Origin: Geopsychrobacter electrodiphilus DSM 16401
Lineage (GTDB): Bacteria; Desulfobacterota; Desulfuromonadia; Desulfuromonadales; Geopsychrobacteraceae
Direction of reading: 5' to 3'
DNA: 64,000 nt
Assembly (NCBI RefSeq): GCF_000384395.1
Contig: NZ_ARWE01000001.1
Location: 620,001-684,000 of the forward strand
Shown piece by piece: positions 10,254 to 18,916 of the stretch. How positions within the stretch are numbered: the stretch's first letter is position 1; the number at the start of each line of letters is the position of its first letter. The notes under the pieces are model-generated. The model did no database searches. It saw only the letters and a program-made list of their open reading frames with translations, and was not told where the DNA came from. The translations under genes were made by a program, and so were the position numbers.

Positions 10254-10751
10254 ATGACCCAAGAATTTAATCATCAAGAATCGATCAGACGTGCTGCAAT
10301 GGCGGAAAAAGAACTGATGGAGTTTTATGAGCGTGCTGCGCAGATCACCACAGATCCCGCCGCGCGCCAGGTGTTCGAAACGCTCGCCATGGAAGAGCGA
10401 GAGCATGCCGGCCGCTTTTATGGCCTTTATTCTGGCGGAGATCAGGGTGATTTCGATAAATTCATTAACAGCCCTGCACACTCCAGGTCTGTCATGATGC
10501 ACCAGCTGGAGCAGTTGATTGATGAGCAGGTTGACGAACGTGGTGCCATGGAGATTGCACTGCGTGAAGAGGAATCCCTGGCTAAAAGTCTACAGTTTAC
10601 CGCAGCCAGATTGATTGATCCTGTTTCTCGTCTGGTGTTTGAACAGATGGCCAAAGAGACTCACGAGCACTACCTGATTATCGAATCTGAGTATGCACGC
10701 CTGATGAGGATGGTGCATGAAACAGACATCGATACCTACGTCAGGGAGTAG
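10254..10751 (+). CDS. Ferritin-like (rubrerythrin/Dps superfamily) protein
   Basis: A 165-residue four-helix-bundle protein with two helical pairs carrying metal-ligand patterns: EKELMEFYERAA...MEEREHAGRFY in the first half and LREEESLAKSL...MAKETHEHYLIIE in the second. These match the E...ExxH spacing of di-iron ferritin-like domains. An ATG at 10236 is in frame, but AAAGGAG lies between it and the ATG at 10254, so the latter is the likely start. It lacks the rubredoxin-type cysteines of full rubrerythrin. A role in iron handling or peroxide defence is a family-level inference. Confidence 0.8.
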   Translation: MTQEFNHQESIRRAAMAEKELMEFYERAAQITTDPAARQVFETLAMEEREHAGRFYGLYSGGDQGDFDKFINSPAHSRSVMMHQLEQLIDEQVDERGAMEIALREEESLAKSLQFTAARLIDPVSRLVFEQMAKETHEHYLIIESEYARLMRMVHETDIDTYVRE

Positions 10752-11137
10752 GGGGTCGCCGGCGTGGGATGGTAAACAGACTGTCTGTTTCAAGGGGCGA
10801 AATACGCAGGTTGGGGGAAGTGGCCAGTTCAAGAAAATTAAAAATAGTGCAATTTTGCACGCTGCTCTGTTTTTCATGCTCGGAGGTACGGATCGGGATG
10901 AAGCGCTGGAGGCTTTGATCCGGGCCTATGGCACAAGATTCCCCTTCTTCTCTTTTGGTCTGAAACTGATGTTGGATGGATTTCGTTGTTTTGCCAGGGA
11001 GTGCGATGCTCAATCGCGTGAGCGGCGTGCTGTACTGGAAAGCATCGCAATTCAACCTGACCCGTCTCACCCCTTCCTGTCGATCAAATTTTCTCGACGC
11101 TGGTAAAGGATGTGACGAATTCAGCAGGAATAAACAG
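10752..11137. other. Intergenic stretch, 386 bp, with a palindrome
   Basis: No convincing gene. The open frame crossing it has no recognisable domain and no good ribosome-binding site. It contains the palindrome AAACAGA-CTG-TCTGTTT at 10774-10790, and TAAACAGACTG recurs at about 12346 beyond the MBL-fold gene. Base composition falls toward the AT-richer MBL-fold gene that follows. Confidence 0.4.
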
Positions 11138-12247
11138 ATGCTTGACACCTTAAGTGTGACAATGCTGCCCGCAAAAGAGGGTGACTGCCTGTTGATTTCT
11201 TACGGGGAGGAGTTTAACCGCAAATACATACTGATAGACGCAGGAAGAGCATGGACTTATGAACAGGCGCTGAAGGGTTTTCTGTCAGATAATGGTGTTT
11301 CAAGGCTGGAACTGCTTGTGGTTACCCATGTAGACAGAGACCATATTGAAGGAGTCCTCAGCCTTGTAAAAGATCCAGAGCTAAAGTTGGAGGTTAAAAA
11401 TATCTGGTTTAACACCTGGGAACATCTCTTTGGTCACCCAATAGTTTATCCAGGATTTGACGCCGATCTTAAAGAATTCGGGGTTAAAATGGGTGAAGAA
11501 CTAAGTATCGAAATCATTGCAAAGGGTTGGCGCTGGAACCGGCATTTCGGCGGGCAGGCAGTCGAACGTTACAATGATCCCACCAGCAATATTATTCTCC
11601 TCGACGATATAATTTTGACCCTGCTGTCTCCTGACCGCGCCAAGCTCGAAACATTGATACCCACCTGGAATGCAGAGTGTCTGGCGGCAGGTTTGACCCC
11701 CGGCGTTTCCGTTGAGGATTATGCTGTGCCAGATGATGCCCTTGAAGAATCTGGGACGATTGACATTGAGACCCTGGCGGAAGAGGACTTTATAGAAGAT
11801 CATTCAGCGGCAAATGGATCCAGCATCGCCTTTATCCTCCAATATAAAAATCTGAAAATTCTCCTGGCTGGCGACGCTCATTCAGGGTTATTAGTGGAAA
11901 GCTTGAAGGCTCTCGGGTTTTCTATAGAAAATCCAATCGTGCTTGATCTGTTCAAAATTCCGCATCATGCGAGCAAATTTAATTTATCAAAAGATCTGAT
12001 TCAGTTAATGCGCTGTGAAAATTATTTTGTCTCGACGAACGGTAATTATTCCAAACACCCGGATAATGTCGCGTTGGCTCGCTTGATCAAGTACTCTACG
12101 ACGAAACCATCAATTGTTTTTAATTATCGAACCAGCTATACAAAATTATGGGAAAATTCGAACTGGCAAAAGAAGTACGGCTACACGACCAGGTATCCTA
12201 AAAACAAGGAAAACGGTTATAACCATCTGGATTTAATTGTCGTCTAA
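11138..12247 (+). CDS. ComEC/Rec2-type MBL-fold metallohydrolase, orphan
   Basis: A 369-residue soluble protein of the metallo-beta-lactamase fold. Seen are LPAKEGDCLLI, YILIDAGRAWTY, the metal motif VVTHVDRDHIEGVL (THxDxDH), LLAGDAHSGLL for a later metal ligand, and KIPHHASKFN. These resemble the stand-alone ComEC-like hydrolases found with defence or conflict genes. The open frame begins at 10976, but ATG 11138 (MLDTLSVTMLPAKEGDC) with an upstream AGGA gives a normal N-terminus. It is clearly AT-richer than its neighbours, suggesting transfer. There is no partner gene beside it, so its substrate and role are unknown. Confidence 0.75.
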   Translation: MLDTLSVTMLPAKEGDCLLISYGEEFNRKYILIDAGRAWTYEQALKGFLSDNGVSRLELLVVTHVDRDHIEGVLSLVKDPELKLEVKNIWFNTWEHLFGHPIVYPGFDADLKEFGVKMGEELSIEIIAKGWRWNRHFGGQAVERYNDPTSNIILLDDIILTLLSPDRAKLETLIPTWNAECLAAGLTPGVSVEDYAVPDDALEESGTIDIETLAEEDFIEDHSAANGSSIAFILQYKNLKILLAGDAHSGLLVESLKALGFSIENPIVLDLFKIPHHASKFNLSKDLIQLMRCENYFVSTNGNYSKHPDNVALARLIKYSTTKPSIVFNYRTSYTKLWENSNWQKKYGYTTRYPKNKENGYNHLDLIVV

Positions 12248-12510
12248 GTGGGACTTTTCTCCTGCTTTAAATTAGGGTCTATTCTGGTTGACGCCGTGAA
12301 CTGCCGGCTTTCAAAAACGGGACACAGGCGTCATGTCCCGCATGCGGATAAACAGACTGCATCTACTTGAATCAAAGGTATCTGCCCCTTGACTTTGGCT
12401 GGCTCCGGCCCCGCAGATCACCACTCTCAAGGCTGTAATTGTGGTATCTTAGAGTCCGGTCATCTTCAGTTTACAATCACATTCACGTGAAGAAAGCATG
12501 CGAGGGAAAC

Positions 12511-13308
12511 ATGAAGAAAATTGTTCTGGGCGCGGTTCTTGTCCTGCTGGTCAGCGTGGGAGTTGGAGTCTACTTTCTGCTGTCAAACCTTGATGGCATC
12601 GTAAAATCTGCGATTGAAACCTATGGCTCACAGGCAACGCAGACTGCGGTGCGAGTTGATCGTGTCAAAATCGGCCTGAAGACCGGTTCCGGAGCTATCA
12701 CCGGACTGACGGTCGGTAATCCGCAAGGGTTCAAATCACCTGAGGTCTTTTTTCTGGGTGAAATATCAACTCAGATTGACCTGAAGTCGCTTTCGGGAGA
12801 CCTGTTGGTCATCGACCATATCCGCGTGATTGCGCCGGAGGTTTTCTTTGAGCTGAATCAGGCCGGGAAAACCAATCTTGACCAGTTGAAGCAAAATCTT
12901 GCCTCTTCGACATCTGCGTCATCCAGCGCGTCGAAAAAGAGCGGTCCTGAACCGAAAATCCGAATCCGCGAACTCTTGTTCACCGATGGGCATATCCACG
13001 TCAAGGTGGTCCCTTTAAATAAGGACTATGATGTGGCGCTGCCGACGATCTCAATGAAAGATCTCGGTGGCCAGAACGGCGCCACTCCAACCCAGATTGC
13101 CGATCAGGTGGTGAAACTCTTGACGGATCAGGCGTTGGCCGAGGTTAAAAAACAGGGGATCGATCAGTACAAAAAACAACTTGAAGGGAAAGTTAACAAA
13201 CGGATTGACGCCGAAACACAAAAAATCGAGCAGAAGATTAATGATAAGGTCGGGAAGGACGTCGGTGGCCAGATTGGTGGCGCCCTGAAAGGGTTGTTGA
13301 ATAAATAG
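12511..13308 (+). CDS. AsmA-like membrane-anchored protein
   Basis: A 265-residue protein with one N-terminal membrane anchor (IVLGAVLVLLVSVGVGVYFL) followed by an AsmA-type N-terminal domain: AIETYGSQATQTAVRVDRV, ITGLTVGNPQGFKSPEVF, LSGDLLVIDHIRVIAPEV. A Ser-rich linker near residue 135 leads to a C-terminal half rich in Lys, Gln and Asp with a predicted coiled coil (QYKKQLEGKVNKRIDAETQK). The ATG at 12511 is preceded by GAGGGAA and is preferred over upstream starts. AsmA-like proteins lie in the periplasm and several take part in lipid transfer; no specific role is visible here. Confidence 0.7.
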   Translation: MKKIVLGAVLVLLVSVGVGVYFLLSNLDGIVKSAIETYGSQATQTAVRVDRVKIGLKTGSGAITGLTVGNPQGFKSPEVFFLGEISTQIDLKSLSGDLLVIDHIRVIAPEVFFELNQAGKTNLDQLKQNLASSTSASSSASKKSGPEPKIRIRELLFTDGHIHVKVVPLNKDYDVALPTISMKDLGGQNGATPTQIADQVVKLLTDQALAEVKKQGIDQYKKQLEGKVNKRIDAETQKIEQKINDKVGKDVGGQIGGALKGLLNK

Positions 13309-13322
13309 CCTGAGGTTGTCAA

Positions 13323-13351
13323 CCGGACCGGAAGATTCTCTTCCGGTCCGG
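13323..13351 (+). terminator. Hairpin terminator after the AsmA-like gene
   Basis: CCGGACCGGAAGA-TTC-TCTTCCGGTCCGG forms a perfect 13-bp stem with a 3-base loop, 15 bases after the stop codon. The following bases (GTCAAACTTT) contain only a short T run, so termination may be partial. Confidence 0.65.
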
Positions 13352-13495
13352 GTCAAACTTTAGAAAGTCTGCCCTGGTTTTTATGCCATATTTCCACTTT
13401 ATCCGTCAGGGCCTGAGTTCGAGGCGCAGAATTAACGCACAGTCGAGAATTCAGGTGAAATTCACGACCCTTCATTGATCAGGATGTGGCCCCGG

Positions 13496-15637
13496 ATGAA
13501 TCTGAAAACAAAAACCACCTTGATCGTGATGGTGTTTTTTTCTGCGCTTATTCTGGTGGTTGTCGGGTTGACCTACCGCAGCACCAGGGCGCTGATAGAT
13601 CAGACGATTATTGACAATCAACGGGCCATCGCTACGGATGCGGCCAAGGCGACAGAGGTCTGGCTGAATCAGCAGATGAAAATCCTGAATGCGACCGCAG
13701 CTTCCATCGACATGGCCGCCATCGGCAAGAATTCCATCACCCTGCGGCCCCTGAAAATGGCCATGAAAGCCGGACATTTCAGCGATGTTTATATCGGCCT
13801 GACCGGCGGGCTGCTCATCGATGGCGCCGACTGGCCCCCGCCAGCTGACTACGATCCCCGCGCCCGCCCCTGGTATAAACGGGCCATTCAGGCCGGACGA
13901 ACGGCATTTACCACCCCCTACATCGATTTTGTGACCATGAAGCTGGTGATTGCGCTGGTCACCCCGCTGAGCGTTGATGGCGAACTCGTCGGGGTCATGG
14001 GGGCCGATACCGTGCTCGATACCCTGGTGGAGAACGTGGTGAATATCAAGGTCGCCGATACCGGTTATGCCTTTATCGCCGAAAAGGCCGGTACGATTCT
14101 GGTGCATCCGAACCAGGCCTACGTCATGAAAACCAGACTGCAGGATATTGAGCCCAACCTGCATTGGAAACCCGACACCTCAGCGGGCTTGTCTTCCGGA
14201 ACAATGATTTACCGATCGGTGCAGGATGGGACCACGGATATTCTGGCCTATCAGCAGATCGCCAATACCGACTGGTTCCTGTGCACGACGGTGCCGCTGA
14301 AAGAAGCCTACGCCTTAACCCGAAAAACGACGGTGCTCTACGCGGCCGAGATCGTCCTGATGGTCCTCGGGGGGCTGGCTTTTGTGACCCTGATCGGCGG
14401 AGTCGGGAGCGTCCTGGTTTTGTGGGGCTTCAGAAAACGCTTCGAAACCCAGGTGTTGCAGCAACAGGCCGAGATCACCGATATCAACAAAGATCTGCAA
14501 TGGAATATTCATAAGCGCAAGGAGATGGAAACCTACTATCAGACCCTGTTCAACGTGGCGAATGACGCCATCCTGCTGAGCAAGGAGCTGCTCTATGTCG
14601 AATGTAATGAGAAGGCCTCGCAGATGTTCGGTCTGCCGCGTGAGGCCCTCATCGGCAAAAGCATGCTTGAGGTCTCCCCGCCGTTTCAGCCCGATGGGCG
14701 TGACAGCGCAAACCGGGTGCAGGGGATTATTGACAATGCCAGGGAGGGCGGGCAGAAGTTTTTCGTCTGGACCTTTCAGCGCGCCGATGGTACCGAATTC
14801 CCGGCCGAGGTCGGGTTGAAGATTCTGCATCTCGACAACGAAGAGCTGACCCTGGCGAGCATCCGCGATATCTCCAAACGGGTGAACGCCGAGGAACAGC
14901 TGCGTCAGGCGCAGAAGATGGCGGCCATGGGGGAAATGCTCGGGGCGATAGCCCATCAGTGGCGACAGCCGCTCAATGCCCTCTCGACCTATGTCGCCAG
15001 CGTGCCGTCCGCGTATTTCAATAACCTGATTACCAGAGACTTTGTTGATCGGTTGGTGAGCGGCGCGGACGCGCAGATCCAGTTCATGTCAAAAACGATT
15101 GATGATTTCCGCCACTTTTTCAAACCTTCCAAGCAGAAGACTCCATTTGCGCTGGAAGAGGCGGTCGACAGTGCGCGTAAACTCATGGAACCGCGCCTCA
15201 AGCAACACGGAGTGCGCCTGCTGATCAATCGCAAGGGGCCGCAGAATCCGTTGATTGTTTACGGCTTCCAGAGTGAGTTTGTCCATGTGCTGGTCAACAT
15301 CCTGGCCAATGCCATGGATTCCATCAATGAAAAGCCGTTGTCCGCCGAGAACCCGGCCGCCCGCTTGATCGAAATAGAGATCAGGGATCTCAGCTCCGCC
15401 TACCAGGTGCGGATCAAGGATGACGGTTGCGGCATCCCGGAACACCTGTTGACCAAGATCTTTAGCCCCTACTTTACGACCAAGGGGACGGCTTCGGGCA
15501 CCGGGATCGGTCTTTACATGGCCAAAATGATTGTGGAGAAGGAGATGGACGGGGTGCTTTCCGCCACAAACGGCAAGGTCGGCAGTGTCTTTACCATCCG
15601 TTTACCGCATGCCCAAAGTCAGGAGAACCATGCTTAA
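13496..15637 (+). CDS. dCache/PAS sensor histidine kinase with amino-acid-binding signature
   Basis: A membrane sensor kinase of 713 residues from ATG 13496; in-frame starts exist up to 13475. Order: transmembrane segment (about 9-29), periplasmic dCache domain (about 35-275), second transmembrane segment (about 290-315), PAS domain (about 340-460), HisKA with HQWRQPLNALS, and HATPase with NILANAMDS and DDGCGIP...GTGIGLYMAK. The Cache pocket has Tyr119, Arg124, Trp126, Tyr127, Tyr142 and Asp171. These are the residues and spacings of the universal dCache_1AA amino-acid-binding motif (YDPRARPWY...PYID...GAD). The next gene is its response regulator, overlapping by 8 bases. It probably senses an external amino acid. 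Confidence 0.9.
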   Translation: MNLKTKTTLIVMVFFSALILVVVGLTYRSTRALIDQTIIDNQRAIATDAAKATEVWLNQQMKILNATAASIDMAAIGKNSITLRPLKMAMKAGHFSDVYIGLTGGLLIDGADWPPPADYDPRARPWYKRAIQAGRTAFTTPYIDFVTMKLVIALVTPLSVDGELVGVMGADTVLDTLVENVVNIKVADTGYAFIAEKAGTILVHPNQAYVMKTRLQDIEPNLHWKPDTSAGLSSGTMIYRSVQDGTTDILAYQQIANTDWFLCTTVPLKEAYALTRKTTVLYAAEIVLMVLGGLAFVTLIGGVGSVLVLWGFRKRFETQVLQQQAEITDINKDLQWNIHKRKEMETYYQTLFNVANDAILLSKELLYVECNEKASQMFGLPREALIGKSMLEVSPPFQPDGRDSANRVQGIIDNAREGGQKFFVWTFQRADGTEFPAEVGLKILHLDNEELTLASIRDISKRVNAEEQLRQAQKMAAMGEMLGAIAHQWRQPLNALSTYVASVPSAYFNNLITRDFVDRLVSGADAQIQFMSKTIDDFRHFFKPSKQKTPFALEEAVDSARKLMEPRLKQHGVRLLINRKGPQNPLIVYGFQSEFVHVLVNILANAMDSINEKPLSAENPAARLIEIEIRDLSSAYQVRIKDDGCGIPEHLLTKIFSPYFTTKGTASGTGIGLYMAKMIVEKEMDGVLSATNGKVGSVFTIRLPHAQSQENHA

Positions 15638-17045
15638 TTTCAGCAACCAAAACCCGCATATCGTGTTGGTGGATGATGAGTCTTCCGAACTTGAGGCCTA
15701 TCGCTTTTTGTTGAACTCAATGGGGGTACAGCAGATCACCACAGTCCAGGACAGCCGCCAGGTGCTGGCTAAACTGGTCGATATTGTCGCGCCGATCGTG
15801 TTTCTTGATCTCAACATGCCGCATCTGTCCGGGCAGCAGGTGCTTCAGCGCATCAAAGAGCAACTGCCGCAGGTGCCGGTGATTATCTGCACCGCCAATT
15901 CGGAGATTGAGACCGCAGTCGAATGCCTGAAGCTGGGTGCTCACGATTACCTGGTCAAGCCGATCAACCTGAACACCTTCGGTTCGGCGCTGCGCACGGC
16001 GCTTGAAATCAATTCATTACGCGCCGAGGTCATGTCCCTGAAGGGGATCTCTTTCGGCAGCCAGGGTTCGCGCAACCGGGCATTTGATCAGATTGTGACC
16101 CGGAGCCCTCTGCTTGAGGAAATTTTTCAATACATTGAGGCCATCGCTCCCAGTGGTCAGCCGGTGCTCATCCTCGGCGAAACTGGCTCCGGAAAGGAGC
16201 TTTTGTCCCGGGCGATTCACGAGGTCAGCGGCCTGCCCGGAGAGTTTGTCGCGGTCGATGTCTCCGGTCTGGATGATGCCCTCTTTTCCGATACCCTGTT
16301 TGGTCATGAAAAAGGGGCCTATACCGGCGCGGGCGGGGTCCGCTCAGGTCTGCTCGAAAAGGCCAGAGGGGGGACCATCTTCCTGGATGAAATCGGTGAT
16401 CTGCACGAAGTTTCGCAGATGAAACTGTTGCGTCTGCTGCAGGAGGGAATTTATTACCCCCTGGGTTCAGACCAGCCCAAGCGCTGTCAGGCGCGCATTG
16501 TGACCGCTACCAACAAGTCCCAGGTCGGGCTCTCCGGACAGGAGGGCAATTTTCGCCGTGATCTGTATTACCGCCTCAGCACCCACCTGATCAAAGTCCC
16601 CCCCTTACGGGAGCGGTGCGAGGATATCCCGCTGCTGACCGAGAGTCTGGTCGCCGAAGCCGCCGAGAGTATGCGCAAGGAAACTCCCCGGATTAACCCC
16701 GAAGTCATCCAGTTGCTCAATAACTATCTTTTCCCTGGTAACGTGCGGGAGCTTAAAACCTATCTTTACGATGCGGTGGCGCGCTGCACCTCAGGCGAGT
16801 TGACCCGCCAGTTGATCGCCGAACGCTTGAACGGAGCCGGGTCGGTCTGGAAGCCTGAGCAGACCAGCGGGAATCTTCTGGAAAACTTGTTTGGAGAATT
16901 TCCGACCCTGGAACGCCTGATTGAATACGCCATTGATCAAGCGCTGGACGCGACCGGCAAGAACCAGAGCCGGGCTGCCAAACTGCTCGGAATTTCCAAA
17001 CAGGCGCTCAATAAACGGCTGAAAAATCGCCGGACAGCAAAGTAA
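15630..17045 (+). CDS. NtrC-family sigma-54-dependent response regulator
   Basis: A 471-residue regulator. The receiver domain (about 8-125) has LVDDES and the phospho-acceptor in FLDLNMPH. The AAA+ sigma-54 activation domain (about 150-380) has Walker A GETGSGKE, the sigma-54 loop as GAYTGA (Tyr in place of the common Phe, an accepted variant) and Walker B TIFLDEIGDL. A Fis-type helix-turn-helix (SRAAKLLGISKQALNKRLK) ends the protein. ATG 15630 is chosen because AGGAGA precedes it and the receiver domain begins directly; it overlaps the kinase stop by 8 bases. The LIV operon behind a sigma-54 promoter follows, making it a plausible target. Confidence 0.92.
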   Translation: MLNFSNQNPHIVLVDDESSELEAYRFLLNSMGVQQITTVQDSRQVLAKLVDIVAPIVFLDLNMPHLSGQQVLQRIKEQLPQVPVIICTANSEIETAVECLKLGAHDYLVKPINLNTFGSALRTALEINSLRAEVMSLKGISFGSQGSRNRAFDQIVTRSPLLEEIFQYIEAIAPSGQPVLILGETGSGKELLSRAIHEVSGLPGEFVAVDVSGLDDALFSDTLFGHEKGAYTGAGGVRSGLLEKARGGTIFLDEIGDLHEVSQMKLLRLLQEGIYYPLGSDQPKRCQARIVTATNKSQVGLSGQEGNFRRDLYYRLSTHLIKVPPLRERCEDIPLLTESLVAEAAESMRKETPRINPEVIQLLNNYLFPGNVRELKTYLYDAVARCTSGELTRQLIAERLNGAGSVWKPEQTSGNLLENLFGEFPTLERLIEYAIDQALDATGKNQSRAAKLLGISKQALNKRLKNRRTAK

Positions 17046-17239
17046 AGGTTTGGTCAGGGTCGATAGCGGCCCTTAGGCGGTTTTTGGTTTTCTGGTTATC
17101 TGCCGGGCTCCACCCATGTCTGTGATGTGCCCACGCTCACCTTTTCCAGGGATGCATGAACCCATCCCTGGGGCTTGACGGTATCTGCTCCAGTCGACAC
17201 TGCCCCGACGGATTTTCCCAGTGGTCTCCTCTGCCTTAA

Positions 17240-17265
17240 GCCATCCCTGTCGGGGTGGCTTTTTT
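17240..17265 (+). terminator. Intrinsic terminator after the response regulator
   Basis: GCCATCCC-TGTC-GGGGTGGC pairs over 8 bases with one wobble and is followed directly by six T residues. It ends the kinase/response-regulator transcript upstream of the livJ control region. Confidence 0.7.
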
Positions 17266-17270
17266 GTTGT

Positions 17271-17319
17271 CAGACGGGTCAACCAGGGTTGACGACATCA
17301 ACCCTGGTTGACCCGTCTG
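17271..17319. promoter_or_regulatory. Perfect 22-bp inverted repeat, candidate activator site for livJ
   Basis: The arms at 17271-17292 and 17298-17319 are perfectly complementary over 22 bases with a 5-base centre (CGACA). Each arm contains GGTCAACCAGGGTTGA, itself carrying GTCAACC and GGTTGA half-sites. It is centred about 115 bases upstream of the -24 element, where enhancer-binding proteins of the NtrC type usually bind. No T run follows it, arguing against a terminator. Which of the two nearby activators binds it is open. Confidence 0.65.
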
Positions 17320-17407
17320 GTTGACCCTGCATCACTTCTGTTCGCTTCCTCCCGTGGAAAATTACATTATTTCAGTTAGTTACAAAGGTAGAATTGTAAT
17401 GAGACTT

Positions 17408-17423
17408 TGGCATGGGCGTTGCT
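17408..17423 (+). promoter_or_regulatory. Sigma-54 promoter of the liv operon
   Basis: TGGCATGGGCGTTGCT has the GG (-24) and GC (-12) dinucleotides at the required spacing and five of the six consensus TGGCAC bases plus TTGCT. It lies about 135 bases upstream of livJ, downstream of a large inverted repeat, in a locus flanked by two sigma-54 activator genes. Confidence 0.82.
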
Positions 17424-17556
17424 CATAACAATGTTCTGCATAGATCAAAACAGGGTTCCGTAAACCTGTGTATCCCGTCGTCATCACTAGCCAAGGGATG
17501 ACTCATCGCACAAACTCCGCTGGTGCGGAAAATCTCATTGTGAGAAGGAGCAGAGT

Positions 17557-18795
17557 ATGAAGATTGTTAAGACAATGCTTATCCCCGTAGTCGCTCTGAC
17601 TATGATCGCCGGCTCTTTTGGTGTGGCGCAGGCCGCCACCAAGACAGTCAAAATCGGCAACATTATCCCACTTTCCGGACCTTCGGCTTCGGTCGGTATT
17701 CAGGGGAAGAATGCCCGTGAGATGGCAGTTCAGGAGATCAATGATGCCGGTGGTATAAAATCAATGGGCGGCGCCAAGCTGGAAATGCTTTATGCCGACA
17801 GCAAAAGTGATCCGACCGCAGGGGTCTCGGCCGCTGAGCAGATGATCAACTCCGACAAGGTTGCACTCTTGACCGGCTGCTGGAACTCGGCCGTCACCTA
17901 CCCAACCACCCAGGTGGCGGAGCGCTACGGCGTGCCCTTCGTGGTGCCGGTTTCGGTCCGCGACACCATCACCGAACGCGGTTTTAAATACACCTTTCGG
18001 GTTGCGGCCAAAGATTCCTGGTGGACGCGCGATCAATTCGCATTTTTGAAGGATATGGCCAAAGAAACGGGTACCAAAATAAAGACGGTTGCCTTTGTTT
18101 ATGAAAACGGCGACTGGGGCACCGGCTTCGCCGCGGGTTGGAAAAAGCTGGCCAAAGCGGCTGGCTACAAGGTGGTGCTGGATGAGCCCTATCCGAGTAC
18201 CGCCAGCGATCTGACTCCGGTGGTGCTGAAGATCAAGCGCGCCAAGCCTGACGTCCTGTTTTTGACTTCTAACGCGTCCGACGCGATTTTGCTGACCAAC
18301 ACCATCGCCAACATGAAAGTGCATGTGAAGGCGATCATCGGCAGTGGCGGTGGTCATGCTGACCCGGCCTTTCTCACGGCAGTGGGTAAAAATGCTGAAG
18401 GTATCTTCGACATCGGTGAATGGGAAACCGACCTCAACAAGCCAGGCGTTGATGAAGCCAATGCCAAGTACAACAAACTTTATGGCTACAACCTGTCGGG
18501 CGAAGCGGTCGATGCCTATTCTTCGATGTACCTGATCAAGGCAGCCCTTGAAACTGCAGGCTCTACCGATCCGGTTAAACTGCGTCAAGCGCTGGCCGAC
18601 ACCAAGCTGTGTTCTGGCCCGGGCTCAATCTTCGCCTATAAGTGCATTGATTTCGACAAGGACGGCCAGAATAAGCAGGCAGCCCTGGTGGTGGTGCAGA
18701 TCCATAATGACAACGGCACCATGAAGCGTTTTACGGTCTGGCCTAAAGAGGGTCGTCATGCCGGCTACACGCCGACCTTTCCAATGGCGCAATAA
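17557..18795 (+). CDS. livJ: LIV-type ABC transporter substrate-binding protein
   Basis: A periplasmic binding protein of the branched-chain amino acid (HAAT) family, 412 residues, with a Sec signal peptide ending near AQA-AT at about residue 26. The mature part shows the type I periplasmic-binding fold: VKIGNIIPLSGPSASVGIQG, INDAGGIKSMGGAKLEML, DSKSDPTAGVSAAEQMI and GCWNSAVTYPTTQVAE. GAAGGAG precedes the ATG. It is the first gene of a five-gene transporter, followed by a hairpin that would make it the most abundant product. The ligand may be a branched-chain amino acid or another amino acid such as GABA; sequence alone does not decide. Confidence 0.9.
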   Translation: MKIVKTMLIPVVALTMIAGSFGVAQAATKTVKIGNIIPLSGPSASVGIQGKNAREMAVQEINDAGGIKSMGGAKLEMLYADSKSDPTAGVSAAEQMINSDKVALLTGCWNSAVTYPTTQVAERYGVPFVVPVSVRDTITERGFKYTFRVAAKDSWWTRDQFAFLKDMAKETGTKIKTVAFVYENGDWGTGFAAGWKKLAKAAGYKVVLDEPYPSTASDLTPVVLKIKRAKPDVLFLTSNASDAILLTNTIANMKVHVKAIIGSGGGHADPAFLTAVGKNAEGIFDIGEWETDLNKPGVDEANAKYNKLYGYNLSGEAVDAYSSMYLIKAALETAGSTDPVKLRQALADTKLCSGPGSIFAYKCIDFDKDGQNKQAALVVVQIHNDNGTMKRFTVWPKEGRHAGYTPTFPMAQ

Positions 18796-18815
18796 ATAAT
18801 CACGCCCTGTTTTCG

Positions 18816-18850
18816 CGGGGGATGAGTCAAACGCTCATCCCCCGGTTTTA
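18816..18850 (+). terminator. Hairpin between livJ and livH
   Basis: CGGGGGATGAG-TCAAACG-CTCATCCCCCG is a perfect 11-bp stem followed by GTTTTATT. Between a binding-protein gene and its permease genes such a hairpin usually acts as a partial terminator and a 3' stabiliser of the binding-protein mRNA. Confidence 0.75.
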
Positions 18851-18916
18851 TTGCGTTCATCGCTGCTTGTTACGATGAACGGAGCGGCCCTCCTTTTCAA
18901 AGACTGGCTGGACGAA

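Larger units (their letters stand above)
17046..17556. other. 511-bp regulatory region between response regulator and livJ
   Basis: No gene. It holds, in order, a possible alternative pairing CCCCGAC (about 17204) with GTCGGGG (about 17249), an intrinsic terminator, a perfect 22-bp inverted repeat, and a sigma-54 promoter, then a leader of roughly 120 bases and AGAAGGAGCAG before livJ. The sites are listed separately. Confidence 0.7.

Noticed and set aside
10717-11106. 129-codon open frame between the ferritin-like and MBL-fold genes
   Set aside because: Overlaps the end of the ferritin-like gene, lacks a ribosome-binding site and any recognisable domain.
17424-17556. Riboswitch in the livJ leader
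   Set aside because: The 120-base leader shows no known aptamer core that I recognise and no terminator directly before the start codon.
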